Shown here piece after piece: positions 9,216 to 17,623 of a stretch of 64,000 bases of DNA. The notes beneath the pieces were generated by a model. That model ran no database searches, was not told the DNA's origin, and worked only from the letters and a program-made list of their open reading frames with translations. The DNA is taken from the NCBI RefSeq assembly GCF_003428335.1, contig NZ_CP031704.1, forward strand, positions 2,852,001 through 2,916,000. The letters run 5' to 3'. Origin of the DNA: Solimonas sp. K1W22B-7. Lineage in GTDB: Bacteria > Pseudomonadota > Gammaproteobacteria > Nevskiales > Nevskiaceae. How positions within the stretch are numbered: the first letter of the stretch is position 1; each line of letters begins with the position of its first letter. Made by a program: the position numbers and the translations under genes.

Positions 9216-9596
9216 CATCGGGCCGCAACAAGCGCCCTGCAGAATGGCCTTGAAAGTGTGACGCAGCCGTCATTTACGGCATGAATCGTGCTGCATATCC
9301 CGGTAGCCGCCCTGCCGATCCATCACAGTGCAGGCCGTAACGATCTCCTCCAGAGAGGCTTCGCCTCTCTCGCACCTTGCTCCCGCGTTCGCAAGACCGC
9401 GGGAGTTTTTTTATGTGCGGCGACCTACGAGGGATCCCTCTGCCGGGTGGACTTCACCCCGGTCAGAAGCCCCAGTCCCAGCAGGACGACCGCCCTGGCG
9501 TCCGCAGGGAGAGAGATTTCGAACACGGATGCCAACCGGACAGTAGTGGGCCGTATCGACAGATATATTGAGTAAGAAGACGAGCTGGCCTGATCT
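9216..9596. other. Intergenic 381 bp with two hairpins, no convincing gene
   Basis: No reading frame here has a believable ribosome site or codon pattern. A short hairpin at 9352-9370 (AGAGAGGC-TTC-GCCTCTCT) is followed by the strong terminator at 9380-9412. The stretch could be the 3' end of the marR transcript or a separate small RNA. On the minus strand, bases 9505-9437 encode a peptide with a VVLLGLGLL stretch, with no start codon that I can support. Confidence 0.5.
9380..9412 (+). terminator. Strong rho-independent terminator
   Basis: CTCCCGCG (9380-9387) pairs with CGCGGGAG (9398-9405) across a 10-base loop, and seven T residues (9406-9412) follow on the plus strand. It would end transcripts coming from the marR-type gene or from a small RNA starting in the gap. 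Confidence 0.85.
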
Positions 9597-10730
9597 TCAA
9601 TTCGATTTTGGTGGGCTTCGAGAAACCTTATGTTTCTGTGTTGGCCCCGGTACCTTGAACCGCAGCGACGCAGTCCCGACCTGCCCGGAAAAGCCCGAAA
9701 TATTGACAGTCAGCACATGCTGCCCAGCGCCGAAACGCCCGGTATCAAAGCGCCAGGTAAACGGCACATAACCCTGCTCCTCCTCGGACACAAACTCGCC
9801 ATCGACGAAGAAACCAACCTCGAACAGATTGCTCTCGAGAACGGCGCGATCATCTTTTGGAATATCCACGCGCACGGTGGCAGGTCCTGACAGGGTCGGC
9901 TGTTCGCGTTGCTGGCCCACCCATGAGAATGTCACGCGCGGATCGTAAGGCTGGTACTGAGGACTGAAGAAAGCGCGTGACAAGGCCTTACCGTCGCGTT
10001 CCGCCGTCACCGGCATTGCGTGGTCTGCACTCGCACTGGGCCAGCCTTGTTTCCGCCGCCAGCGTGGATAAGGTTCTGAGCTGCTCCCCGTCACCAGGAT
10101 CGCATGGTCCGGCAGCGCAAAACCGGTCACCATCACCGCATAGCCGGAATCTTCAATCACCCGATAACGGCGGCTCTCGTCGTAGCCGTCCCAGACGATG
10201 CGACTGCTGCCGGCGGGATACGGATTCCACACCGCCAGCGTGCGCATGAGTGGGCCGGCTTTGATGCCGGCGCGGGCCAGAATACGTGCCGGTCGGTCGA
10301 TCCTGAAGTGAATGCTCGTGGGCTGCGACAGGCTTGTGCGCGGCTCCACGACCTCTCCGCCGGAATAGTCGGCAGGATGCAGCACGCGCAGCTTGCCGCC
10401 TTCGCGGAACGACAGCAGTGGAAAATACGCTTCGTTCGGCACTGCAGCGTTGCCTGCGTCGCGGCCATTCCAGGCGAAACGGTGACGGCCGGCTTCGTAG
10501 CGGCGCAGCTCCGCCAGCTCGCGCACAGGATCGCGATCCGTCGTGGCAATGGCCACCGCCATTTCCACCGGCTGATTCACCTGCAACTCGAACGCGAATT
10601 CCTTGGCGCCTGCGAGGTTCAACTCGGGGCTCGCATAAGGCAGCACGACAACCGCTTCGGCGGCACCCGCCGGTATGGCAAACCCAGCAAGGCACGCCGC
10701 TGCAAACCAGCCGATCAATAGCCGTCTCAC
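9597..10730 (-). CDS. Exported protein with FlgD-type Ig-like repeats
   Basis: I do not recognise this as a named family. The GTG start at 10730 overlaps the upstream stop as GTGA, and gives 377 residues. The N-terminus is a signal peptide (VRRLLIGWFAAACLAGFAIPAGA), so it is exported. The body has at least two Ig-like modules with the pattern FAWNGRDAGNAAVPNEAY and RIVWDGYDESRRYRVIEDSGY, which is the WxGxxxxGxxxxxGxY signature of FlgD-type repeats. A third Ig-like part (PATVRVDIPKDD to VLTVNISGFSG) lies at the end. It is the last gene of a four-gene operon. The PKD lipoprotein at 17624 has the same repeat type, which links the two ends of the cluster. Confidence 0.75.
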   Translation of the reverse strand: MRRLLIGWFAAACLAGFAIPAGAAEAVVVLPYASPELNLAGAKEFAFELQVNQPVEMAVAIATTDRDPVRELAELRRYEAGRHRFAWNGRDAGNAAVPNEAYFPLLSFREGGKLRVLHPADYSGGEVVEPRTSLSQPTSIHFRIDRPARILARAGIKAGPLMRTLAVWNPYPAGSSRIVWDGYDESRRYRVIEDSGYAVMVTGFALPDHAILVTGSSSEPYPRWRRKQGWPSASADHAMPVTAERDGKALSRAFFSPQYQPYDPRVTFSWVGQQREQPTLSGPATVRVDIPKDDRAVLESNLFEVGFFVDGEFVSEEEQGYVPFTWRFDTGRFGAGQHVLTVNISGFSGQVGTASLRFKVPGPTQKHKVSRSPPKSN

Positions 10731-11593
10731 GGATTGACCTCCAGATCGCGCACGTCCTGCACGCCGGGCAGCGGAATCTCCTCCACTCGCTCCTGCCGCC
10801 ATCGCATCAGTCGCCCACCATTAGCATTGCGCCGCACAAAGTAGATCTCCTCGCCAACAGCCGAAGGCCACAGATCGGATTCGCCGGTGGTCGTGATCGC
10901 CCGCGGATTCCCGCCGGTTGGCCAGCGCCACAAGCCAAACCCCGAATCACCGGTCCCGAACGAAAACCAGAGGGCGCCAGCACCGCTACGCACTGGATAG
11001 CGCAAGGTCCCGTTGAGCAGGCTCACCTGCCGCGCTTCCCCGGCCGCACTGCGGTTCCACAGTTCCTGGCGGATGCCGCCGCAATCCACCACGCAGCTCA
11101 CCTGCGTGTACAGCACCTCGCCGGAGGCCAGCGGCATCACGTCGAACAAGGTGCCGCGCTGCTCATGCCACAGTACAAAGCGTCGTTTGCCAGTGTCGTA
11201 GCGCACCAGCTGGGTACGCTCGCTCTGCCGCTGCACCAGGCGCACCGCCCATAGCGCTTCGCCGTCCGGGCTCAGGCGCAGCTGCGTATATCCATCGGGA
11301 TCGTCCGCCGGCACCAGCAGGGTTCCAGGGCCTTTCTGCTCACCGCGCAGCTCCAGCACGGCGCCTTCCAGGTTCATATAGACGAGGCGGTGATTGGCAG
11401 GGGCCCAGCTCAGTTGCCGAACCTCGCCCAGGCCCGGCACCGCTCGGGCCTTGCCGTCGCCGCGCACCAGATAGGCGCTCCAGCCCTGCTCCGTCAGCCC
11501 GACGAAAGACATGCCCGAGGGCAAGTCCGCAGCCGAGGCCCCACCAAATACCAGCGCCGCGACCAGACCCCAACACAGCGTCTTGCGTTTCAT
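10727..11593 (-). CDS. Exported beta-propeller-like (TolB/WD40-like) protein
   Basis: The ATG at 11593 overlaps the previous stop as ATGA and gives 288 residues with a signal peptide (MKRKTLCWGLVAALVFGGASA). The mature part has repeated blades of the kind seen in TolB C-terminal/PD40 propellers: RQLSWAPANHRLVYMN, TQLRLSPDGEALWAVRL, SGAGALWFSFGTGDSGFGLWRW and SDLWPSAVGEEIYFVRR. About five or six blades fit. Two close cysteines (SCVVDCGG) may form a disulfide. The role is unknown; in this operon it could be a periplasmic scaffold. No enzyme motif is visible. Assignment is by repeat pattern only. Confidence 0.65.
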   Translation of the reverse strand: MKRKTLCWGLVAALVFGGASAADLPSGMSFVGLTEQGWSAYLVRGDGKARAVPGLGEVRQLSWAPANHRLVYMNLEGAVLELRGEQKGPGTLLVPADDPDGYTQLRLSPDGEALWAVRLVQRQSERTQLVRYDTGKRRFVLWHEQRGTLFDVMPLASGEVLYTQVSCVVDCGGIRQELWNRSAAGEARQVSLLNGTLRYPVRSGAGALWFSFGTGDSGFGLWRWPTGGNPRAITTTGESDLWPSAVGEEIYFVRRNANGGRLMRWRQERVEEIPLPGVQDVRDLEVNP

Positions 11594-12273
11594 GCCGGCT
11601 GAGGCCGCGGCCGCAAGGCCGCAAGGCCCCCCGGCAGCCGGCTGAGGAGCGCCGCCGTCAGCAAAGCGGCCATCAGCAGAATCTGCCCTTGCAACGGCGG
11701 AAACCGCGTTTCGGACCCGATGCTGAGCCCGTGCCAGGCCACCAGATAGAACGCCAGCACGCCGAAGGCGTGCAGCAGCGGAACCATCAGGCGCCGCCGC
11801 GCCCACAACAGCAGCGGCTGTGCGACAGCCGCCAGCAGCACCAGCAGGCCCAACAGCCCCAGGCTGACACGCGTGTTGTAATACCCCTCCCAGTTCGGCC
11901 ACAGGTACTGGGTCGCCACATGCCCGGAGCGCAGGCTTGCGGCGGTGACGAAGCAGGCGGCGTGCGCCAGCATGGTGAGCACCACCAGCAGCCCATGTGC
12001 CCGGTGAAGGTTTAAGCGGCGCTGTGCGCCGAGCCAGCGCGCCGACGCTTGCGGAAACAGGCCCAGCATCGCCTGCCACCAGAGCATCACCAGCCCCACC
12101 AGACCGAGCAACTTGGCAGCGACAAACCAGGCCTGCCCGCTCGGCATCGGGTAGCGGAAATAGAACAGCGGATTGCCGGTCTGGTCCAGCCAGGCCGCCA
12201 CCGGCAAAGCGAGGCTAGCCAGCCAGGCCACGGCAAGCCCGCGACGCGGTGCGATCGAATCAAGGAGCGGCAT
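11590..12273 (-). CDS. Ferric-reductase-like haem b membrane protein
   Basis: This 227-residue protein has about six transmembrane helices and should be in the inner membrane. Histidines at about 90, 93 and 104 (LHRAHG, MLAHAA) in one helix, and 168 and 181 (LLHAFG, AWHGLS) in another, are spaced 13-14 residues apart. That is the bis-haem pattern of the ferric reductase-like domain family, which includes MsrQ, NOX and YedZ-like proteins. No FAD or NAD domain follows, so an electron donor must come from elsewhere. It overlaps the rhodanese gene by 14 bp and the propeller gene by 4 bp, so the operon is tight. Electron transfer to an exported partner is inference. Confidence 0.75.
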   Translation of the reverse strand: MPLLDSIAPRRGLAVAWLASLALPVAAWLDQTGNPLFYFRYPMPSGQAWFVAAKLLGLVGLVMLWWQAMLGLFPQASARWLGAQRRLNLHRAHGLLVVLTMLAHAACFVTAASLRSGHVATQYLWPNWEGYYNTRVSLGLLGLLVLLAAVAQPLLLWARRRLMVPLLHAFGVLAFYLVAWHGLSIGSETRFPPLQGQILLMAALLTAALLSRLPGGLAALRPRPQPA

Positions 12274-12787
12274 CGGCTTTCTCCTGGCTCACCGGCTTGG
12301 CGCGTGTCCAGCCGCGCTCTCCGGCCACAGCCTTCAGAACCTCACTCGCCTGCGCATCGCTCTGCCGGGGCGACGCCACCGGCAGCTTCTGCGCCTGCCA
12401 ACCCTTGAAGCCGGAGGGCTCCATCATCTTCACGTTCGTGAGCCCACGCGCCTGAAGAGACTTCGCCACCTCGAAGGCGCGCAAGTCTTTCAGACAATAC
12501 GGCACTACGTACTGATAGCCGGAGAGCTTCGCCAAGTCGGCCTTGTGTGCGTCACGCAAGGGGATGTTGATCGCTTGCGGAATGTGGGATTCGCGAAACT
12601 CCGTCGGTTCGCGCGTATCGACGAATAGCACCTTACCCTCTACCGCCGATGCCACTAGCGCCGGCATCGGCAGCGAATAGCGGCCATGTTCGAGGTCTGC
12701 GTCTTCCCAAGCCAAGGCTTGTCCGGCCACCATTGCCACAAGCAGGACACCATGGCGCGCACGCCTCGAAAATCTATAATGGAGCAT
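12260..12787 (-). CDS. Exported rhodanese-like sulfurtransferase
   Basis: This is a single-domain rhodanese with a signal peptide, so it acts outside the cytoplasm. I chose ATG 12787 because GGGGA lies about 8 bp upstream; a longer frame from 12841 would add an 18-residue non-signal extension from unrelated DNA. The product has 175 residues. The signal is about residues 1-26 (LLVAMVAGQALA), CDC25-like VLFVDTREPTEFRESHIPQA follows, and the active loop is PYCLKDLRAF with catalytic Cys98. The intact Cys argues for enzyme activity on persulfide sulfur. It is the first gene of the four-gene operon running to 9597. The real substrate is unknown. Confidence 0.82.
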   Translation of the reverse strand: MLHYRFSRRARHGVLLVAMVAGQALAWEDADLEHGRYSLPMPALVASAVEGKVLFVDTREPTEFRESHIPQAINIPLRDAHKADLAKLSGYQYVVPYCLKDLRAFEVAKSLQARGLTNVKMMEPSGFKGWQAQKLPVASPRQSDAQASEVLKAVAGERGWTRAKPVSQEKADAAP

Positions 12788-13224
12788 CAGATTTCCCCAT
12801 ATGAAATTTCCCCCGATTACTCCGATCGTGTCTGACCCCATTGATTTGGTGCTGCCCGTCTCACTGCTGGTGTAGCGATACGAGTTGTTGTTTGCCTAGT
12901 CGGTCAGCGTGGTCGCGCCATGAGTTTGTCGCTGGTGTAGCTCAGGCCTAGGCCATGCTCGAGTGCGTCCTGAATCTGCGTCGGCTGGCCTTGGAGCCCT
13001 GAGGCACCGACGTTCGTCAGGCGGTCAAGTTCGTCGTATCCGGCGCAGGTCGGCAGGTTATTGAACAATGTGACTGTCAGGCTGAAGGATAATCTCACTA
13101 TCACTCCCGACCAGCACGTCGCTGTAATTAACTCCACTTTTCCAGGCGCGACATAGGCTTGCAGATTTCCGACGAAGGTACCTTCTCCAAATTTGGAAAA
13201 ATTTCTCTAGGCGCAGTTTCAGGA
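12788..13224 (-). pseudogene. Rhs/YD-repeat debris between the two accessory operons
   Basis: This stretch holds no intact gene. On the minus strand, between about 13075 and 12905, the frame reads GYDELDRLTNVGAS and later ALEHGLGLSYTSD, which is YD-repeat (Rhs) sequence. In another frame, 12903-12842, it continues as ATTLTD-stop-ANNNSYRYTSSETGS, also Rhs-like. At least one frameshift and a stop separate the pieces. The segment looks like the remains of an older Rhs tip or a displaced C-terminal cassette. The remaining bases up to 13224 are AT-richer and show nothing else that I can support. Confidence 0.55.
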
Positions 13225-13749
13225 TTACCAACGCTTGAAACGCAATACTGCGACATCCAAGTTTTTTTCAGTTTCAACCCGAAGCCACCGCCAATGTAGC
13301 GATGTATCGAAGGCGGGAAGCACGTTGTGTTCATCTGCAGTCAATATCGCAGCTACATCTTTCAATCCGAAGATGCCGATCCGGGGAAGCAAAGAGATGC
13401 GCCCGTCCGAAGCGGCGTCGAGCAAGGCGATTAACTGCTCAATACTCATTGGCCCAGGTTCATGCCCAGCGGCATATCCAGGCCGTCTGCTACGAGCCCC
13501 CGCCCGGGTTGCGACCCGTTCTCGCGTCTCAACTCCGATGCCTACGAAACTGTCCTTCGTGGCATATAAAAATAATTGCAGCTTCTCCAGGTCCAATGAT
13601 TTAAATGAGGCTTCATAAGTTACTAGATAGTCGTCGGGGCATTTGATCTCTGGGTTTACACGCTCTGAAAATTCCACAGCCACGGTCTCATGCCGTTCGC
13701 GCCAACCATGAATGGCGCGTTGAATATCCGAGATCGAAGCGAGAGCCAT
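13225..13749 (-). CDS. Putative immunity protein for the Rhs toxin
   Basis: I do not recognise this 174-residue protein. It starts at ATG 13749, only 4 bp after the Rhs stop, which is the usual place of an immunity gene in Rhs and other polymorphic toxin loci. It is cytoplasmic by sequence, with no signal or membrane helix. It has mixed alpha/beta character (HGWRERHETVAVEFSERV, YDDYL-like acidic patches, then SIEQLIALLDAASDGR and HWRWLRVETEKNLDVAVLRF). The base composition is AT-richer than the neighbours, a common sign of recent transfer. A longer frame starting inside the Rhs gene exists but is unlikely. The immunity role is inferred from position only. Confidence 0.55.
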   Translation of the reverse strand: MALASISDIQRAIHGWRERHETVAVEFSERVNPEIKCPDDYLVTYEASFKSLDLEKLQLFLYATKDSFVGIGVETRERVATRAGARSRRPGYAAGHEPGPMSIEQLIALLDAASDGRISLLPRIGIFGLKDVAAILTADEHNVLPAFDTSLHWRWLRVETEKNLDVAVLRFKRW

Positions 13750-13753
13750 AAAT

Positions 13754-16700
13754 TTATTTGCACCCGCAGCTGCTATTTGCTGCCGCTGTCGAGCCCCCGC
13801 CGATAGCGCCGGCAATCGCGCCATCTCGAGCAGCATTTGCACCTGCCGGAATTGCCGTGCCGGGTATGTCTGTCTTTGCTCCGTTCACGACAGCTCGCAA
13901 GACATCACTGTTGGTTGAAGCGCGATATCCCCATCCAAATCGAGTCGCACCCGTATTTAATAGGCCAGCACTTTCGGAATATCCGTATCCAACAGCACGG
14001 GCACCGCCTCTACCCAACAGAAAGCCAGTTGGCCCAAAGCCGGAGAATGCTGCTCCCGCCAAAGCTGATACGCCAAGCTCGCCGAGATCGACGCAATTTA
14101 GATCGCCGCCATTTCTTAGCAATTGGGCGGCCAGATCAACTCCTGCCCCAACAACCGCACCAACAACGATTGGAACAACTAGGAACTCACCAGTGGGGTC
14201 AATATTAGAAATCGGGTTTCCCCCCACATAGGCATATGTATTGATGTCCCCCAAGACCCCAATCGGATCGTTTTGCAGATATCGGCCAAGCGCGGGATCG
14301 GAATCACGAAAATAGTTATACGCAGCTCTGGACAATCCGTCCGCGTACTGCCCCGGAAACCCAATCGCCGTCGCTGCTGTGCCCGTTGTCGCTACCACCT
14401 CTCCATAAGGCGACCGCTTCTGGCTCCAAGTCAAGGACAAACTGCCATTGACCGCAGCCTGCGGTGTGGATAAGTGGTCGCTCAGCAGGAAGCTCGTGCC
14501 TGCGGCTCCATTCACGGACAGCGGCGCATAACCGGGTCCGTAGGCATAGTCCTTCAGCACATTTCCGGCCCCGTCATACTCCGCGACCATCGTACTGCCC
14601 GACCAGAGGAACTCCTTCTTCGTCCCATCTTCATCAATCATGATGCGTCGCCCGAACGGATCATAGGCGTACGTCACCCTCCAATCTTCTACAGTCGCCT
14701 CCGCACTCGCGAATTTGTCCGTTTGGACCAACCGCTCGCGATCGTCGTAGCCGTACCGGATGTATGAACCATCCGCCGCGGTGCGCTTGACCATGTTGCC
14801 GTTGGCGTCGTGCTCGAAGGTTTCGCCCAGGCCGGACAGGATTTCGTTGGCGGAGTTGTAGGTCTGGCCGGCTTCAGTGCGATTGCCCATCGCGTCATAG
14901 GCGTAGCTGTACTTGCCGGCCAGCGTATTGGCGGCCGTAAGGCGGCCGAGGTCGTCGTAGCCGTAGGTTTGCGCAGTGCTGTCTTCACTGATCCCGGTGA
15001 TACGGCCAGCGGCGTCGTAGCCGTAGGACCAGCGGCGCACACTACCGTACTGGCGCGTGGCGAGCTGGCTGGCGGTGTCGTAGGTGTTGGCCAGCATGAG
15101 GCCGTTGGGATACTGCATGCCGCTCATCCGGCCCAAGGCATCCCAGCTCAGGCTGTAGTCGCCGTGGCGGGACTTGAGGCTCGTGAGCAGGCCGCGGGCA
15201 TCGTAGCCGTAGCTGTCGGTCTTGCCATTGGAACTCAGGCTCGCCAGCTCGTCGTGGACGTTGTAGCTGTAGCCTACCTTGCGGCCATTGGTCTCCTCCG
15301 ACAGCAGGCGGCCGAACTGGTCATAGGTCCGCTCGACCGTGGCGGTTTCGTTGGTGGCCCTGGTCAGCAGATCGCGCTCGTCGTAGGCATAGGTGGCGAA
15401 GAGCGCGCCAGCCGCCACTTCGGTCAGTCGCTTGGACGAGTCGTAGCGGAACGTCGACAGCGTGCCTTGAGGGTTGGTCTGCGTCTCGATCAGGTTGTCG
15501 CTGCGATACGTTGCCCGCGTCTTGCGACCGTTGTAGTGCGTGGTGGTGATCAGGCGGCCGTAGGCGTCGTACTCGTAAGCCTCTGCCGCCCCGTTGGGGA
15601 CGGTGAGCTTGGCGAGTCGCCCGGCGGCGTCGTACTCGAACTTGGTCTTCCTGCCGAGCGGGTCGGTGGATTCGATAACACGGTCCAGTGCGTCGTAGAC
15701 GAAGCTCGTGGTTTCGCGATCCGCGTTCGTGATGCTGGTCGCGCGGCCCAGATCGTCGCGTACGAAACTGATGCTGCGGCCCAGCGGATCGGTCTGCTTG
15801 ATTGCGAAACCGCGGCTGTCGTATTCGAGCGCTGATCTCTGGTTCAACGGGTCGGTCACGGCCGTGACGCGGCCGTTGCCATCGCGCGTGAATGAAGTGC
15901 TGTTGCCGGCAGCGTCGGTCACCGCAATGAGATTGTCCTTGGCGTCGTAGCCGAGCGTTGTCGTACGCGTACCGCTCCTGATCTTGCGCGGACGCGGACT
16001 CTTGCCTTCATAGCTCAGCACGATGTCCTTGCGGCCATCGTTCATCGCCGTGGCGCGGCCCAGTTCGTCCGTGACCGTCGTTTCCGCATGGCCGGTCGGG
16101 TCGATGGTCTTGGTCACGTAGCCACGACTGTCATACTCGTAAGCGTAGACGTGGCCAAGCCCGTTGGTTACCTGGGTGTATTGGCCATCGCCCGGGTTGA
16201 CGACGAAGCTCCAGGTACTGTTTCCGGAGTCATTTTCCGTGACCGCGACAATGTCGCCGGATTCCGACTCCGTATAGCTGACGGTGGTCTTGCGCTCGCC
16301 TTCGGTAAAGGCACTGACCCTGTCGTCATCATAGGTGGCTGCGAGCAGGCTCTTGCCGGCTTCATCGGCCACGGCGGTGAGCTGGGCATAGATCTGCGCA
16401 TCGGCCTGCGGCTGCCAGCTCTGGTAGCTGTACCGGCGCTTGCCTCCCAGCGGGTCGGTGACCGTCGCAAGGCGGCCTTCGGCGTCGTACACATAGGTCC
16501 AGGCACGGCCAGTATGATCGGTCACTCTGGAAACACGACCGTTGGCGCCGTAAGCGAAGGTCAGCGATTGTCCGAAGGCGTTGGCCACCTTGGTGATCCG
16601 CTGCGAACCATCGTAGTTATAGGTAAGCGTGTTGCCGTTCTGGTCCACGCTGCCGACCAGCGCGCCGAAGCGATCGAAGGTTTCGATCGCGCCGCCCAAG

Positions 16701-17218
16701 TGCCGCATCTGCACGTTGTCGCCCGCATCGCTGAGGGTGCCGTGGAAGCGGCTGGGTGCCGTGATGCTGCCGTCGCCGCCCTTGGTGAACTGCAGGCGCC
16801 GGCCATTGGCAACGCGCAAGGTGTACTGCGTGCTGGCGACAGCCCCGCTTTCGGTCTCGGCGAGCTGCGCCGTGCGATACATGCTGCTTTCGTAATTGAA
16901 GCTCCAGCCGACGCCGAATGGGCCATCCTTGGGATCGTTGGAGTTGAAGGTACGCGAAAGACCCAGTGGAACGGTGCCCGCCAACTGGATATCGGTGTCG
17001 TTCCACACCAAGTGCCCGGTGCGTAAGTACAGCGGCGAGCCGCATTCGTTCCCCGGCAGCGGGCAATCGCTCTTTGGTTCTCCGGGTTCGTGGGTCACAT
17101 CCTCCCAGCCTGTGGTGTCATGCCCCTGATCCCAGGGGTAGTGATAAGCGTATGCAGGCATGCAAGCGGCGAACAACGCCGGCAGCAACAAACCCCGCTT
17201 CTTGGCCCCAATCCCCAT
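13754..17218 (-). CDS. Exported Rhs/YD-repeat polymorphic toxin-like protein
   Basis: This 1154-residue protein has a cleavable signal peptide (residues 1-24, GLLLPALFAACMPAYA), then an N-terminal DUF6531-like part (LYLRTGHLVWNDTDIQLAGT, PLGLSRTFNSND), then about 25 YD repeats of the xxYDxxGRLxxxxD type. The Rhs core ends near residue 1010 with SRAAYNYFRDSDPALGRYLQ and YAYVGGNPISNIDPTGE. After it comes a tail of about 144 residues with a hydrophobic glycine-rich part (VVPIVVGAVVGAGVDLAAQL) and a Cys-rich end (SSCGCK). That tail is where Rhs proteins carry their toxin tip; I recognise no known toxin fold in it. No PAAR domain is seen, so delivery by type VI secretion is unlikely. Confidence 0.88.
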   Translation of the reverse strand: MGIGAKKRGLLLPALFAACMPAYAYHYPWDQGHDTTGWEDVTHEPGEPKSDCPLPGNECGSPLYLRTGHLVWNDTDIQLAGTVPLGLSRTFNSNDPKDGPFGVGWSFNYESSMYRTAQLAETESGAVASTQYTLRVANGRRLQFTKGGDGSITAPSRFHGTLSDAGDNVQMRHLGGAIETFDRFGALVGSVDQNGNTLTYNYDGSQRITKVANAFGQSLTFAYGANGRVSRVTDHTGRAWTYVYDAEGRLATVTDPLGGKRRYSYQSWQPQADAQIYAQLTAVADEAGKSLLAATYDDDRVSAFTEGERKTTVSYTESESGDIVAVTENDSGNSTWSFVVNPGDGQYTQVTNGLGHVYAYEYDSRGYVTKTIDPTGHAETTVTDELGRATAMNDGRKDIVLSYEGKSPRPRKIRSGTRTTTLGYDAKDNLIAVTDAAGNSTSFTRDGNGRVTAVTDPLNQRSALEYDSRGFAIKQTDPLGRSISFVRDDLGRATSITNADRETTSFVYDALDRVIESTDPLGRKTKFEYDAAGRLAKLTVPNGAAEAYEYDAYGRLITTTHYNGRKTRATYRSDNLIETQTNPQGTLSTFRYDSSKRLTEVAAGALFATYAYDERDLLTRATNETATVERTYDQFGRLLSEETNGRKVGYSYNVHDELASLSSNGKTDSYGYDARGLLTSLKSRHGDYSLSWDALGRMSGMQYPNGLMLANTYDTASQLATRQYGSVRRWSYGYDAAGRITGISEDSTAQTYGYDDLGRLTAANTLAGKYSYAYDAMGNRTEAGQTYNSANEILSGLGETFEHDANGNMVKRTAADGSYIRYGYDDRERLVQTDKFASAEATVEDWRVTYAYDPFGRRIMIDEDGTKKEFLWSGSTMVAEYDGAGNVLKDYAYGPGYAPLSVNGAAGTSFLLSDHLSTPQAAVNGSLSLTWSQKRSPYGEVVATTGTAATAIGFPGQYADGLSRAAYNYFRDSDPALGRYLQNDPIGVLGDINTYAYVGGNPISNIDPTGEFLVVPIVVGAVVGAGVDLAAQLLRNGGDLNCVDLGELGVSALAGAAFSGFGPTGFLLGRGGARAVGYGYSESAGLLNTGATRFGWGYRASTNSDVLRAVVNGAKTDIPGTAIPAGANAARDGAIAGAIGGGSTAAANSSCGCK

Positions 17219-17230
17219 GGTGAGTCCCCG

Positions 17231-17608
17231 TTAGCGCGCCGCTTGGCTCAACTGGTTGGAAAAAAAGGTGAACCGCTGCGCAATGTCATCGCGCCGCCGC
17301 TGCTGTTCCACATGTGCGGCATACCAGTCGGCGATGAGCTTGGCGTTGCGTGCCGCGTAGTTGTGATGTTGTGCAGCGGTGCATCCCTGTGAGTTGAACA
17401 CCGCCTGGACCTTGGCCTGCGTCGATTCGTCGCGGCTCAAGGCGCCGGTATCGGCACCGGACTGCAGCAGGGCCAGCCGCTGTTCCATGCCTTCCACGGT
17501 GAGCTGCCGCACCTGGAGATCCGTCTCCACGTAGCTATTCGGTGTATAGCGGCAAGCCATCGACAGCGGCGTGTAGGCAAGCAGCAGCATCGCAACGAGC
17601 TTTTTCAT
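17231..17608 (-). CDS. Small secreted protein of unknown function
   Basis: I do not recognise this 125-residue protein. It begins with a signal peptide (MKKLVAMLLLAYTPLSMA) whose cleavage should leave an N-terminal Cys-Arg-Tyr; the sequence before the Cys is not a good lipobox. The mature part is mostly charged alpha-helix with two cysteines (ACRYT and SQGCTAAQ), possibly one disulfide. It lies 15 bp after the PKD lipoprotein and 12 bp before the Rhs gene, so it is in the same operon. A periplasmic chaperone, adaptor or second structural part for the Rhs protein is a fair guess but is not shown by any motif. Confidence 0.7.
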   Translation of the reverse strand: MKKLVAMLLLAYTPLSMACRYTPNSYVETDLQVRQLTVEGMEQRLALLQSGADTGALSRDESTQAKVQAVFNSQGCTAAQHHNYAARNAKLIADWYAAHVEQQRRRDDIAQRFTFFSNQLSQAAR

Positions 17609-17623
17609 CGGTGAGCGCTCCCT

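Noticed and set aside
9288-9575. A 95-residue plus-strand frame after the marR gene
   Set aside because: It crosses a strong terminator and has no ribosome site or family resemblance.
13128-13334. A 68-residue minus-strand frame overlapping the end of the putative immunity gene
   Set aside because: It starts inside the larger gene in another frame and has no ribosome site or motif.
13754-17218. Rhs gene as a type VI effector
   Set aside because: It has a Sec signal peptide and no PAAR domain, and no vgrG, hcp or Eag-type gene lies nearby.
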